A DNA stretch of 64,000 nt from an uncultured Clostridium sp. (GTDB taxonomy: Bacteria; Bacillota; Clostridia; Lachnospirales; Lachnospiraceae). The notes below the pieces were generated by a model, which worked only from the letters and a program-made list of their open reading frames with translations, made no database searches and was not told where the DNA came from. This document shows positions 35,591 to 43,535 of this stretch, piece after piece (position 1 is the first letter of the stretch; each line of letters begins with the position of its first letter). The DNA lies in NCBI GenBank assembly GCA_946498245.1, contig CAMMNN010000007.1, positions 1 through 64,000 on the forward strand. Reading direction: 5' to 3'. Position numbers and translations under genes: made by a program.

Positions 35591-36295
35591 CTAATGAAGG
35601 CCGTCGATCATGGCGTGGAGTTTTGAGAGGGCCTCCCGGATCCCTCCCACCTCGTCAATAAGCCCAGCGTCTACGGTTTCTTGTCCTACCAGAACAGTTC
35701 CCAAATCCCTTGTAAGCATTTCCGTATTGTGCATAAGGCTGCGCAGTTTATCGTATCCGATTTTCGAATGCCGGGAAACGAAGCTCAGGATCCGATCCTG
35801 GATCATTTCAAAGTATTCATAAGTCTGAGAGGTCCCGATGACCATGCCGCTCATCCGAACTGGATGGATCATCATGGTTCCTGTGGGGACAATAAAAGAA
35901 TAGTCTGAAGACACAGCCAGAGGAACCCCGATGGAATGGCTGCCGCCCAGCACCAGGGAAACCGTAGGGATACTCAATGAAGCGATCATTTCCGCTATGG
36001 CAAGGCCTGCGTCCACGTCCCCGCCGGAGGTATTGAGTAAAACCAGAAGGCCCTCCACCTCCTCATTGTCTTCGATTTCCGCCAGTTTCGGCAGCACGTG
36101 ATCGTACTTAGTGGCTTTGCTGTTCCCTGACAGATTTTCGTGGCCCTCCACTTCCCCGATAATAGAAAGCAAATGGATATTGTGATGGCGGCCGCTGTGA
36201 TCCAAAGTCATTTGGCCGTACTCTTCCAGCCTTTCATCTATCTTTTCCTCTACTTCTTTTTTCAGCTTTTCTTCTTCCGCAGCCCCGTTTCCCAT
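35591..36295 (-). CDS. tepA: ClpP-like serine protease (TepA/YmfB type)
   Basis: The 234-residue protein has a ClpP/crotonase-like fold. Visible parts are NTSGGDVDAGLAIAEMIASL, the nucleophile region GGSHSIGVPLAVSSDY (Ser in G-x-S-x-x-x-P context) and a histidine in GTMMIHPVRMSG. The N-terminal 60 residues form a charged helical extension absent from ClpP proper. Firmicute homologues called TepA lie next to the ftsK/spoIIIE gene, as here. It has no signal peptide. Its substrates are unknown; signal-peptide-peptidase-like cleavage has been proposed for the family. Confidence 0.87.
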   Translation of the reverse strand: MGNGAAEEEKLKKEVEEKIDERLEEYGQMTLDHSGRHHNIHLLSIIGEVEGHENLSGNSKATKYDHVLPKLAEIEDNEEVEGLLVLLNTSGGDVDAGLAIAEMIASLSIPTVSLVLGGSHSIGVPLAVSSDYSFIVPTGTMMIHPVRMSGMVIGTSQTYEYFEMIQDRILSFVSRHSKIGYDKLRSLMHNTEMLTRDLGTVLVGQETVDAGLIDEVGGIREALSKLHAMIDGLH

Positions 36296-36417
36296 GAGAT
36301 TCTCCCTTCCAGGGCAGTACTGTCCGCCCTCTTTATATTTTCTGATTATTCTGTTCCCTTTTATCCTTCTTCATGCATATGGTCCGGAAGAAAGAAGGTT
36401 TTTTTTGCGTACATTTC

Positions 36418-36446
36418 TGTACATTTCCGGAAACTTGTAGTAAACT
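36418..36446 (+). promoter_or_regulatory. Possible icd promoter with direct repeat
   Basis: TGTACA and TAAACT are spaced by 17 bases, each matching consensus at about four positions. The -35 lies within a direct repeat of GTACATTTC (36410-36418 and 36420-36428), which could be a regulator site. The call is tentative. Confidence 0.4.
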
Positions 36447-36480
36447 AATGCTAAAAATATCAAGTTTCAGGAGGCCCACC

Positions 36481-37680
36481 ATGGAAAAAATCAAAATGAC
36501 CACCCCCCTTGTTGAGATGGACGGGGATGAAATGACGCGAATCCTCTGGAAAATGATTAAGGAGGAGCTTCTGCTTCCTTTTATTGATCTGAAAACCGAG
36601 TATTACGATTTGGGACTGGAAAACCGGGACGCTACCAATGATCAGGTTACCGTTGATTCCGCTCTGGCCACGAAAAAATACGGCGTTGCCGTAAAGTGCG
36701 CCACTATTACGCCTAACGCCGCCCGTGTAACGGAATACAATTTAAAAGAAATGTGGAAAAGCCCTAATGGCACCATTCGGGCCATTTTAGACGGTACCGT
36801 ATTCCGCAGCCCCATTGTGGTAAAAGGAATCGAGCCCTGCGTAAAGAATTGGAAGAAGCCCATTACCATTGCCAGACACGCTTACGGCGACGTTTATAAG
36901 GGCGTGGAAATGAAAATCCCCGGAGCCGGAAAAGCCGAATTGGTTTACACAGCGGCCGACGGCAGCCAGTGCCGGGAAGTCATTCACGAATTTGACGGCC
37001 CCGGCATCATTCAGGGAATGCACAACGTTTCCGCCTCTATTGAGAGTTTTGCCAGAAGCTGCTTTAACTACGCTCTGGATGTGAAGCAGGATCTGTGGTT
37101 TGCCACCAAAGATACGATTTCCAAAAAGTACGATCACACCTTCAAAGACATTTTCCAGGAAATCTTTGACAAGGAGTATTCCGACCGCTTCCGCGAGGCA
37201 GGCATTACATATTTTTATACTCTCATTGATGATGCCGTTGCCCGGGTTATGAAGTCCGAAGGCGGCTATATCTGGGCCTGCAAAAACTATGACGGAGACG
37301 TTATGAGCGATATGATCTCCTCCGCTTTCGGTTCTCTTGCCATGATGACCTCTGTTCTGGTATCTCCGGAAGGCTACTATGAATACGAAGCGGCCCACGG
37401 AACGGTTCAGCGCCACTACTATAAACACTTAGCCGGAGAAGAAACCTCTACCAACTCCGTTGCTACGATTTTCGCATGGTCCGGAGCTTTAAGAAAGCGC
37501 GGAGAACTGGACGGCAATGCAGAGCTTTCCGCTTTTGCAGATCGTCTGGAAAAAGCCACCTTAGATACCATTGAGAGCGGTTCCATGACCAAAGATCTGG
37601 CCCTGATTACGACTCTGGAAAATCCCACTGTTTTAAACAGCCAGGACTTTATTAAAGCCATTGCCGCGAGACTGGCTTAA
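36481..37680 (+). CDS. icd: NADP-dependent isocitrate dehydrogenase, eukaryotic type
   Basis: The 399-residue enzyme oxidatively decarboxylates isocitrate to 2-oxoglutarate. It begins [23 protein letters not shown], the eukaryotic IDH1/IDH2-like subfamily start, and continues with [19 protein letters not shown] (19 residues) and the substrate region [16 protein letters not shown]. The C-terminal [24 protein letters not shown] region is also of this type. The ATG at 36481 has AGGAGG 6 bases upstream. It stands alone on the plus strand with no citrate synthase or aconitase nearby, so its role is probably 2-oxoglutarate supply for glutamate and NADPH rather than a full cycle. Confidence 0.94.
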   Translation: MEKIKMTTPLVEMDGDEMTRILWKMIKEELLLPFIDLKTEYYDLGLENRDATNDQVTVDSALATKKYGVAVKCATITPNAARVTEYNLKEMWKSPNGTIRAILDGTVFRSPIVVKGIEPCVKNWKKPITIARHAYGDVYKGVEMKIPGAGKAELVYTAADGSQCREVIHEFDGPGIIQGMHNVSASIESFARSCFNYALDVKQDLWFATKDTISKKYDHTFKDIFQEIFDKEYSDRFREAGITYFYTLIDDAVARVMKSEGGYIWACKNYDGDVMSDMISSAFGSLAMMTSVLVSPEGYYEYEAAHGTVQRHYYKHLAGEETSTNSVATIFAWSGALRKRGELDGNAELSAFADRLEKATLDTIESGSMTKDLALITTLENPTVLNSQDFIKAIAARLA

Positions 37681-37707
37681 ACTGCATTTCCTATTTCCAT
37701 ATTAAGA

Positions 37708-37760
37708 AGCCCCGTGAAATCCTGGTTTTTATCACCTTGGATTCCACGGGGCTCTCTTTT
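37708..37760 (+). terminator. Bidirectional terminator after icd
   Basis: AGCCCCGTG (37708-37716) pairs with CACGGGGCT (37745-37753), extended by further pairs inside, and is followed by CTCTTTT. The reverse strand has CTTCTTAAT after the stem, so it can also end the convergent polA operon. Confidence 0.75.
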
Positions 37761-38055
37761 AAGGGGCTGAAAATTCTTTTTCATATTTTTCATTCAGCCA
37801 GCGGACTCCCTCCTGGATTCCGCTTTCACTAAATTCAAACTCCTGAAACTCTATCTTCTCCGGCGGGGTTGCATCGTAGCTGTAAGGCTCCGGCCAAAGG
37901 GAAACCAGAAGATAGGATTCCTCCTTCTTTTCCCCGTCTGCCCCTTCCCTTTCCTTTGAAGCTTTTTCCATGCGGTACCGCATTCCTTCATAGCTTCCGG
38001 TGTATTTCGCCTTTTTCAGATAGGGAATCGGCATAAAACTGTCCCGTTCCAGCAT
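37759..38055 (-). CDS. Hypothetical protein, 98 residues
   Basis: I do not recognise this family. It is a small, charged, soluble protein with no signal peptide or membrane segment; residues 10-25 (YLKKAKYTGSYEGMRY) and the acidic C-terminal half with two predicted helices (SGIQEGVRWLNEKYEKEF) are its main features. AAAGGAGGAGCC precedes the start. It follows polA by 25 bases on the same strand, where Firmicutes often have coaE, and ends at the shared icd terminator. The gene is supported by its ribosome binding site and operonic placement. Confidence 0.7.
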   Translation of the reverse strand: MLERDSFMPIPYLKKAKYTGSYEGMRYRMEKASKEREGADGEKKEESYLLVSLWPEPYSYDATPPEKIEFQEFEFSESGIQEGVRWLNEKYEKEFSAP

Positions 38056-38080
38056 TGGCTCCTCCTTTCGCCCCTGCTAT

Positions 38081-40729
38081 TTAATGGGCGTCAAACCAGC
38101 TTTTTCCTTCCTTTGCATCCACTTCCAGAGAAACAGAAAGGCTGGCGGCGTGTTTCATTTTATCTTCCAGAATTTCTTTTACCTGGGAAATCTCTTCTTT
38201 CCAGGTTTCCACCAGCAGTTCATCATGAACCTGCAGGACAATCCGGGATTTCATTCCCCGTTTTCTCAGCTCCCGGTCTACCTGAATCATGGCAATTTTC
38301 ATAATATCAGCGGCAGTTCCCTGAATGGGTGAGTTCATGGCTACTCTCTCACCGAAGGATCTCTGCATAAAATTAGCGGATTTCAGCTCCGGAATGGGCC
38401 TGCGTCTGCCAAAGAGTGTGGTTACAAAGCCGTGCTCTTTTCCGTCAGCCACCTGTTTGTCCAAAAATTCTTTTACTCCCGGGTAGGTTTCAAAATATTT
38501 ATTAATGTATTCCAGGGCTTCTTTTCTGGTAATGCTTAAATCTTCGCTGAGTCCAAAAGCGCTGATTCCGTATACAATGCCGAAATTAACGGCTTTGGCA
38601 TTGCGGCGCTGAAGAGGAGTCACTTCTTCCAGGGGAATATGGAAAACCTGAGACGCCGTAATGGCGTGAATGTCCTGGGCGGAACGATAGGCTTCAATCA
38701 GCCTTTCATCTCCGGACATATGAGCCAGGATCCTCAGCTCAATCTGGGAATAATCGGCATCTACAAAGGTATAGCCCTCCTCCGGAACAAAGACCTTGCG
38801 AATCTCCCTTCCAAGCTCCATGCGGACCGGAATATTCTGAAGGTTTGGCTCCGTACTGCTGATGCGCCCCGTAGCCGTAATGGTCTGGTTGAATTTTCCG
38901 TGAATCCGTTCATCAGGACCAATAAAGGCCGCCAGTCCCTCGGCGTAGGTGGAATACAACTTGGCAAGCTGGCGGTAATCCAGAATCATCTGGACGGCAG
39001 GCACATCAGGGGCCAGCTTTTCCAAAACATCTGCGGCAGTAGAATAGCCCGTCTTCGTTTTCTTCCCGCCTTTTAAATGCATCTTTTCAAACAGAACTTC
39101 CCCCAACTGTTTGGGAGAATTAATATTAAAGGTTTCTCCCGTAGCCTCGTAGATTTCCTGCTCCAGCTTATCAATGCGGACTTTCAGCCGGCTGCCGTAG
39201 TCCTTTAATTCCTGGCGTTCCACCCGCACTCCCGCCGCTTCCATACGGTAAAGGCTGTAAATAAGGGGCATCTCGATTTCCAGGAAAAGGGACTCCATTC
39301 CGGTTTCCTTTAATTTCTCCCTAATGACAGGGGCGCTGGCCCAGGCCGTATAGGCCATATAGCAGGCGCATTCCGCTCCTTTCTCCTCTCCCTGAGCAAT
39401 TCCGGTTCCTACAGGAGTCTTTCCCAGCAAATCCGTCCGGGACGGCAGGGACTTCTGCAGATAATCCTTTGCCAAATCGTCGTAATCGTAGGAGTCTTTT
39501 AACGGATTTAACAGATAGGCCCCTATCTTTCCGTCGCGGATAGGGCAGGTATCGTCTACACTCAAAAAACTCAACTGGCTTTTTAAATCCAGAGTCCACA
39601 GCTCACCCTCTGTCTTTTCCCTGGATAAGTCTTCCAGCTTTCCCGCAAGATATTCTCCCGTTAAAAATCCCCCGCACTCAATAAGGGCGCACTTTTTTTC
39701 TCCTAAACATATCGCCAGACCTGCAACAGACGGTCCGTCATTTACCAGCCAGAAGCCCACTCTCTCGGCATTCCCGGCCTCTTCTAAAAGGGACTGAGCC
39801 TCGCTGAAATCCGTAATCCGCAGAAAGCTGTCCTTAACGCTCTCCGCCGCCCCTTCCCGGACAGCCTCGTCAAAACGCGGCAGAATGGATTTAAATTCCA
39901 GACGCTTCATATACTCGTAAGCCTCTTTTGTGTAAAGATTATCGATTTTAGCATCTTCATAGGAAAATTGGATGTTGCAGTCCGTACAGATTTCCGCCAG
40001 CTTTTTACTCATCTGGGCCATATCGTAATGCTCCTCCAGCGCTTTTTTCGCCCTGGGAGGTTTCATCTCTTCTAAATGTGCATAAGCGTTTTCGATACTT
40101 CCGTAAGCGGAAATAATCGCGGTAGCCGTCTTTTCCCCAATGGTAGGAACACCGGGAATATTATCCGATGCGTCGCCCATTAAAGCCTTCACATCAATAA
40201 ATTCCTTAGGCGTCACCCCGTATTCCCGTTTGACGTCCTCCGGATAATAGTCCTTGACTTCCGTTCCCCCTCTCAGGGTTTTGGGAATCCGGATTTTTAT
40301 GTGTTCGTCGGCAAGCTGCAGCAAATCCCTGTCCCCGGATACGATAGAAACCTCCACTTCTTTTCCGGCCTGACCTTTGGCTACTGTGCCCAAAATGTCG
40401 TCGGCTTCATAACCGGCCATGGTTAAAATGGGAATCCCCATAGACTTCAGCACATCTTTCATAAGAGGAACCTGCTCATGAAGCTCTGCAGGCATAGGCT
40501 TTCTTGTTCCTTTATAATCCTGGTACATCTTATGGCGGAAGGTGGGTTCTTTCAAATCAAAGGCCACGGCCAAATGATCCGCCTGCTCTTCTTCCAGAAT
40601 TTTAAACATAATATTTAAGAAACCGTATACCGCATTGGTATGGAGTCCCTCAGAATTGGTCAAATCCGGCACTCCGTAAAAGGCCCGGTTTAAAATGCTG
40701 TGTCCGTCAATCAAAACTAATTTTCCCAT
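38081..40729 (-). CDS. polA: DNA polymerase I (proofreading domain degenerate)
   Basis: The 882-residue protein has an N-terminal 5'-nuclease domain (MGKLVLIDGHSILNRAFYG; DKEx-type acidic residues in VAFDLKEPTFRHK and AGYEADDILG). The C-terminal polymerase domain has SSTEPNLQNIPVR, VDADYSQIELRILAH and QVHDELLVE. In the middle 3'-exonuclease region, around VGFWLVNDGPSVAGL, the DxE metal-binding motif is missing and the second motif is also lost, so proofreading is likely absent, as in several Gram-positive Pol I enzymes. I chose the ATG at 40729 after GAAGG; a TTG two codons earlier is possible. It functions in Okazaki fragment processing and repair. Confidence 0.95.
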   Translation of the reverse strand: MGKLVLIDGHSILNRAFYGVPDLTNSEGLHTNAVYGFLNIMFKILEEEQADHLAVAFDLKEPTFRHKMYQDYKGTRKPMPAELHEQVPLMKDVLKSMGIPILTMAGYEADDILGTVAKGQAGKEVEVSIVSGDRDLLQLADEHIKIRIPKTLRGGTEVKDYYPEDVKREYGVTPKEFIDVKALMGDASDNIPGVPTIGEKTATAIISAYGSIENAYAHLEEMKPPRAKKALEEHYDMAQMSKKLAEICTDCNIQFSYEDAKIDNLYTKEAYEYMKRLEFKSILPRFDEAVREGAAESVKDSFLRITDFSEAQSLLEEAGNAERVGFWLVNDGPSVAGLAICLGEKKCALIECGGFLTGEYLAGKLEDLSREKTEGELWTLDLKSQLSFLSVDDTCPIRDGKIGAYLLNPLKDSYDYDDLAKDYLQKSLPSRTDLLGKTPVGTGIAQGEEKGAECACYMAYTAWASAPVIREKLKETGMESLFLEIEMPLIYSLYRMEAAGVRVERQELKDYGSRLKVRIDKLEQEIYEATGETFNINSPKQLGEVLFEKMHLKGGKKTKTGYSTAADVLEKLAPDVPAVQMILDYRQLAKLYSTYAEGLAAFIGPDERIHGKFNQTITATGRISSTEPNLQNIPVRMELGREIRKVFVPEEGYTFVDADYSQIELRILAHMSGDERLIEAYRSAQDIHAITASQVFHIPLEEVTPLQRRNAKAVNFGIVYGISAFGLSEDLSITRKEALEYINKYFETYPGVKEFLDKQVADGKEHGFVTTLFGRRRPIPELKSANFMQRSFGERVAMNSPIQGTAADIMKIAMIQVDRELRKRGMKSRIVLQVHDELLVETWKEEISQVKEILEDKMKHAASLSVSLEVDAKEGKSWFDAH

Positions 40730-40773
40730 TCTCAACCTTCTTTCCTTTCCAGTTGTTTCTTTCAGTCATTTCT

Positions 40774-41112
40774 TTAAAAAAGTCCCCAAATTCTTATCTG
40801 CATTACGGTCATTACCGTCAGACTCATAACCACCAGAGTATTAACGGCATACTGGACTATCTTAAACAGCCGTGTTCTCTGAACCTGCTGCCGGGATTCC
40901 TCCAACCGTTCCTCCAGCTCCCCTTTAATATTGAAATTGTCTGCATCAGAATCCAACTGCCGGATTCCCAGATCAACTGTAAAATAAATTTCCAGTTCCT
41001 CCTGACAGTTTTCGCAGGTTTCAATATGTTCCAAAAATTCTTCCAACTGATTATCATCCAGATCCCCCTGGATATACGGCATAACCAGCCGTTCCGCTTC
41101 CTGACAAGTCAT
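40774..41112 (-). CDS. Small zinc-finger (zf-HC2/anti-sigma-like) membrane protein
   Basis: The 112-residue protein starts MTCQEAERLVMPYIQGDLDD and carries the H-x3-C-x2-C motif HIETCENC near residues 29-36, the zf-HC2 pattern of zinc-binding anti-sigma factors. A basic and glutamine-rich linker follows, then one C-terminal membrane helix (NTLVVMSLTVMTVM). No ECF sigma factor gene is adjacent; the next gene downstream is polA, 45 bases away. It is therefore an orphan anti-sigma-like protein or a structural relative. GGAGGGGGC before the ATG at 41112 fixes the start; the longer frame upstream reads through the tRNA gene. Confidence 0.78.
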   Translation of the reverse strand: MTCQEAERLVMPYIQGDLDDNQLEEFLEHIETCENCQEELEIYFTVDLGIRQLDSDADNFNIKGELEERLEESRQQVQRTRLFKIVQYAVNTLVVMSLTVMTVMQIRIWGLF

Positions 41113-41159
41113 TGTGCAGCCCCCTCCTGTCCGCTGCAGTACGGCCTCTCTTATGAAAC

Positions 41160-41199
41160 AAAAAAGACCCGAAAGCCTATTCAGAATAAGCCTTCGGGT
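41160..41199 (-). terminator. Terminator of tRNA-Leu
   Basis: On the minus strand ACCCGAA and TTCGGGT close a stem whose inner part pairs TATTC with GAATA. The run TCTTTTTTG follows (plus-strand A-run at 41160-41165). It lies 15 bases after the tRNA. Confidence 0.8.
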
Positions 41200-41214
41200 G
41201 CCCCTGCCAAGGAG

Positions 41215-41297
41215 TGCCGGCTGCGGGACTTGAACCCGCACGATGTCGCCATCAATGGATTTTGAGTCCACCTCGTCTGCCATTCCGACAAGCCGGC
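41215..41297 (-). tRNA. tRNA-Leu (anticodon CAA)
   Basis: The 83-nt sequence folds as a class II tRNA. The acceptor stem GCCGGCT pairs with AGCCGGC, with A as discriminator and no encoded CCA. The anticodon loop is CTCAAAA, giving anticodon CAA for UUG. A long variable arm (TGATGGCGACATC) is typical of leucine tRNAs, and the T arm is GCGGGTTCAAGTCCCGC. It has its own promoter and terminator. Confidence 0.97.
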
Positions 41298-41317
41298 TCG
41301 TACTTGCAACGCTCATT

Positions 41318-41346
41318 ATTTTAGCATAGATTACAGTATTTGGCAA
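41318..41346 (-). promoter_or_regulatory. tRNA-Leu promoter
   Basis: TTGCCA (41341-41346) and TAAAAT (41318-41323) are separated by exactly 17 bases on the minus strand, about 20 bases before the tRNA 5' end. Confidence 0.75.
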
Positions 41347-41386
41347 GCAATTTTTTATTTTATAGAAAACTTCGTTTCTATGAAAC

Positions 41387-41440
41387 AAAAACGCTCCGTG
41401 CGGATCACACTGCGGCGGCGCAGAAGCTGCCGCAGGAGCG
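41387..41440 (-). terminator. Terminator after the Rpn-family gene
   Basis: On the minus strand CGCTC pairs with GAGCG and an inner stem pairs CTGCGGC with GCCGCAG; TTTTTG follows. It is the last of three hairpins after the Rpn stop codon. Confidence 0.65.
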
Positions 41441-41442
41441 AC

Positions 41443-41478
41443 CCGCCTCAGGCGGAGAATCCTGCTTTACAGGATTCT
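41443..41478 (-). repeat. 3'-end hairpin element, copy 1 (left)
   Basis: On the minus strand AGAATCCTG and CAGGATTCT form a perfect 9-bp stem with a 5-base loop, followed by CCGCC-TGA-GGCGG. A similar stretch of about 35 bases occurs in the opposite orientation at 43536-43571. Each copy begins just after a stop codon. On the plus strand the first stem is followed by TTTTA, so it could also terminate in that direction. Confidence 0.6.
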
Positions 41479-41491
41479 TTTATCTATTCCT

Positions 41492-42304
41492 TTACTTTAA
41501 ATATTCCAGCGCTTCCTTTTCTGTCAACTGAAATTTAGCACAGATATTTTCCAATATCTTATTGTCGTCAAATCCAAGATCTTTATATACGGAAACAGCC
41601 CCATATATTTTCCCCAAATCAATGCCTTCTTTCCGGCCTTCGTCATAGCTTTCATTAAGCTTCATTGCCAGAGTCATATATTCCCGCCTCCATTCTCTGT
41701 TGCGTTTCGCCTCCGTTACCGCATTGTCCAGTTCCTCTACATACGGATCATCACTGTAGATTCCGTCTATGTAATCAAGAACCGCTTTTAACTTCGGATC
41801 GATGTCCTTCATAGTCCCTTTTGTATTTAAAAATATCTTTACCGCTTCATCTCCTAAAACCAATGACGGATCTTCTGTACAAGTATTCCGGAACGTATAC
41901 TTATGCCTTCCCTTATGGAATATATCTGATACACAGATAAATATGACATAGCTTTTATTTAGGTTTCTGTATACCTCTCCTTTATCAATGAGCTGCAAAT
42001 CTATCATGGACTGGTAGTACCGGCTCCGTTTCGGGAGCTCCTTTGTGTCCGTCGTCTGGATCTCAATGTTATAGATGGTTTCCTGGTCATCCTTTACATA
42101 TACGTCCAATCGGACACTCTTAGCGTCGATGTCCTCCTTAATTGTTTTTTGCAGCTCCGGATATTCAATGCGGGTAATATTCAGTTCCGGAAAAATCCGT
42201 TCCAATAACTTTTTACATAAATTAGGACGGCTCATGACCTTTCCGAATATAAAGTCATTGGCCAGGGTTAAAGACTGCCACTTCTGCTCTAAATTTTGTG
42301 TCAT
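41492..42304 (-). CDS. Rpn-family PD-(D/E)XK nuclease (transposase_31-like)
   Basis: The 270-residue protein matches the recombination-promoting nuclease/putative transposase family. It has LTLANDFIFGKVMSRPNL near the N-terminus and the PD-(D/E)XK active site in VRLDVYVKDDQ, then YNIEIQT (D, then E-x-Q). SRYYQSMIDLQLIDKGEVY is also a family hallmark. The C-terminal 60 residues include YDEGRKEGIDLGK, the variable linker region of these proteins, and a helical tail. E. coli homologues act as nucleases that raise recombination. The gene is alone on its strand, with a hairpin-rich 3' end. Confidence 0.85.
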   Translation of the reverse strand: MTQNLEQKWQSLTLANDFIFGKVMSRPNLCKKLLERIFPELNITRIEYPELQKTIKEDIDAKSVRLDVYVKDDQETIYNIEIQTTDTKELPKRSRYYQSMIDLQLIDKGEVYRNLNKSYVIFICVSDIFHKGRHKYTFRNTCTEDPSLVLGDEAVKIFLNTKGTMKDIDPKLKAVLDYIDGIYSDDPYVEELDNAVTEAKRNREWRREYMTLAMKLNESYDEGRKEGIDLGKIYGAVSVYKDLGFDDNKILENICAKFQLTEKEALEYLK

Positions 42305-42490
42305 AGATTCTCCTGTTTTAAGTCATAACGATTAAAGATAAAATCGTATTTCAAAGGAACTACTCATGCTTTCTACAACCATTATACCCTTTCCAGACTC
42401 TGAATACAAGATTCTCTTTTTCGTTGTTCGGTTCTTAACAGTAAAATCACAAAAATGTAAAAAATTATTCAACATATCCCCTCATATGTA

Positions 42491-42499
42491 TGGTATAAT
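42491..42499 (+). promoter_or_regulatory. Probable extended -10 promoter of the 42.7 kb gene
   Basis: TGGTATAAT is a perfect TATAAT with TGn extension and no clear -35, the same design as the rqcH promoter. It would give a leader of about 200 nt. Confidence 0.5.
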
Positions 42500-42518
42500 A
42501 GCCGCAAGCAATGAGCAG

Positions 42519-42664
42519 TGCGCGTACAAGAAAATAGCAAATGGGCTGCTTGCAGACCGATTTGCCGTTTATTGTACGCATAGGGCGAATGCCCGTGAAC
42601 GAGGAAAACGAAGTTTTCCGAGTGGGCACTGCGGACAGGGTATCCCTGGCCACTTAACGAGGTC
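42519..42664 (+). ncRNA. Structured leader element with blocks shared with the rqcH leader
   Basis: First hairpin: GCGTACAA (42522-42529) pairs with TTGTACGC (42572-42579). Inside are GCAAAT with ATTTGC and CTGC with GCAG, making one long interrupted stem. Second: GGAAAAC (42603-42609) pairs with GTTTTCC around GAA; this is block B of the rqcH leader. Third: CAGGG-TAT-CCCTG (42636-42648). It runs into block A, CCTGGCCACTTAACGAGGTC (42645-42664), identical to 4866-4885, but the 3' arm that would close hairpin 2 there is absent here. I cannot assign it to a known RNA family. Confidence 0.5.
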
Positions 42665-42702
42665 CTGCTCCCCATTCTAAAGAAAAAGAAAAGAGGTACT
42701 GC

Positions 42703-43533
42703 ATGAATAAGAAGCTTATTATCGGAATATCGGCCGCTGTTGTTGCTGTTGTTATCGGCGCTGCGGCCGCTCTTATGACTTCCACCACTCCGGAGAAAAT
42801 CGATCTGTCTTCCACTCACACTACGGAAGCGCCTACTGAATCTGCGAAGGCGGAAACGGAAACCGAAGCCGCAATCACTACAGAGGCCGAAACCACTGAG
42901 GCGGCGGAAGAAACCGGTTCTGCCGCGTCTGTTTCCACTTCCATTGAAACTTATACCTCCGGTGAGATTTCCATTGAATATCCTAAGGTGGCTGGCATCT
43001 CTGACTCCACCCTGCTGGAGCAAATCAATGAAAAACTTCGTTCCAATGCTCTGTCTGTCGTGGAAGGGCTGAAGGCCGAAGAAACCGGCGGGAGTCTTTC
43101 TGTGACCTGCCAGGTTATTTCTGCGGACCGCCGCCGGCTTACAGCGGTTTATACGGGCCTGTGGACTCCGGAAGGAGCCTCATATCCTACCAATCTTTTT
43201 TACAGCAATACCATTGATCTGCGGGATGCTTCCGATCTGGGTCTTAACGATTTTACCGACGCTTACACCATGGCGGGCTACGTTCTCAGCGATGATGTTG
43301 TCTTTTCCGGCCTGACAGACGAACAGACTGCCGCTGTTTTGGAATACCGGAAATCCATAACTTTAGAGGACTTTACCAATACGTTCAATCAGGCAGATTT
43401 CCCCATTCAGACGGGTGTGGAATGGCCTCCGTCCTTTAGTTATGAAAAACAGGGAAGCATTTTCTTTACCTTCCCGGTTCCTCACGCTTTAGGCGATTAT
43501 GTTACTGTCCGTTTTGATCCTTCTACGAAATAA
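42703..43533 (+). CDS. Membrane-anchored or secreted protein with DUF4163/DUF3298-like C-terminus
   Basis: The 276-residue protein has an N-terminal membrane segment (IIGISAAVVAVVIGAAAAL, residues 6-24). Then comes a low-complexity Thr/Glu/Ala-rich linker to about residue 75, typical of a surface-exposed stalk. The C-terminal 190 residues (ISIEYPKVAGISDSTLLEQIN, then VTCQVISADRRRLTAVYTG) resemble the extracellular domain seen in DUF3298/RsiV-like and related proteins. The function is unknown; extracellular ligand or lysozyme sensing is known only for RsiV, and no sigma factor lies beside this gene. GAGGTACTGC precedes the ATG. Confidence 0.7.
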   Translation: MNKKLIIGISAAVVAVVIGAAAALMTSTTPEKIDLSSTHTTEAPTESAKAETETEAAITTEAETTEAAEETGSAASVSTSIETYTSGEISIEYPKVAGISDSTLLEQINEKLRSNALSVVEGLKAEETGGSLSVTCQVISADRRRLTAVYTGLWTPEGASYPTNLFYSNTIDLRDASDLGLNDFTDAYTMAGYVLSDDVVFSGLTDEQTAAVLEYRKSITLEDFTNTFNQADFPIQTGVEWPPSFSYEKQGSIFFTFPVPHALGDYVTVRFDPSTK

Positions 43534-43535
43534 AA

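Larger units (their letters stand above)
42305..42702. other. 398-base intergenic region with structured leader
   Basis: Next to the Rpn gene is an AT-rich stretch. An extended -10 element on the plus strand is at 42491-42499. From about 42519 to 42664 the sequence is dominated by hairpins and contains two blocks shared with the rqcH leader. I found no convincing coding frame in it. Confidence 0.65.

Noticed and set aside
36787-37428. Minus-strand open frame of 213 codons inside icd
   Set aside because: Antisense to a well-supported enzyme, with no start signal and low-complexity composition.
41215-41297. tRNA-Leu as an integration site for the Rpn segment
   Set aside because: The accessory-looking segment lies on the 5' side of the tRNA. 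Most integrases use the 3' end; I see no integrase gene and no repeated tRNA 3' end.
41113-41388. N-terminal extension of the zinc-finger protein frame
   Set aside because: The extension runs through the tRNA-Leu gene and its terminator; the internal ATG at 41112 has a strong ribosome binding site.
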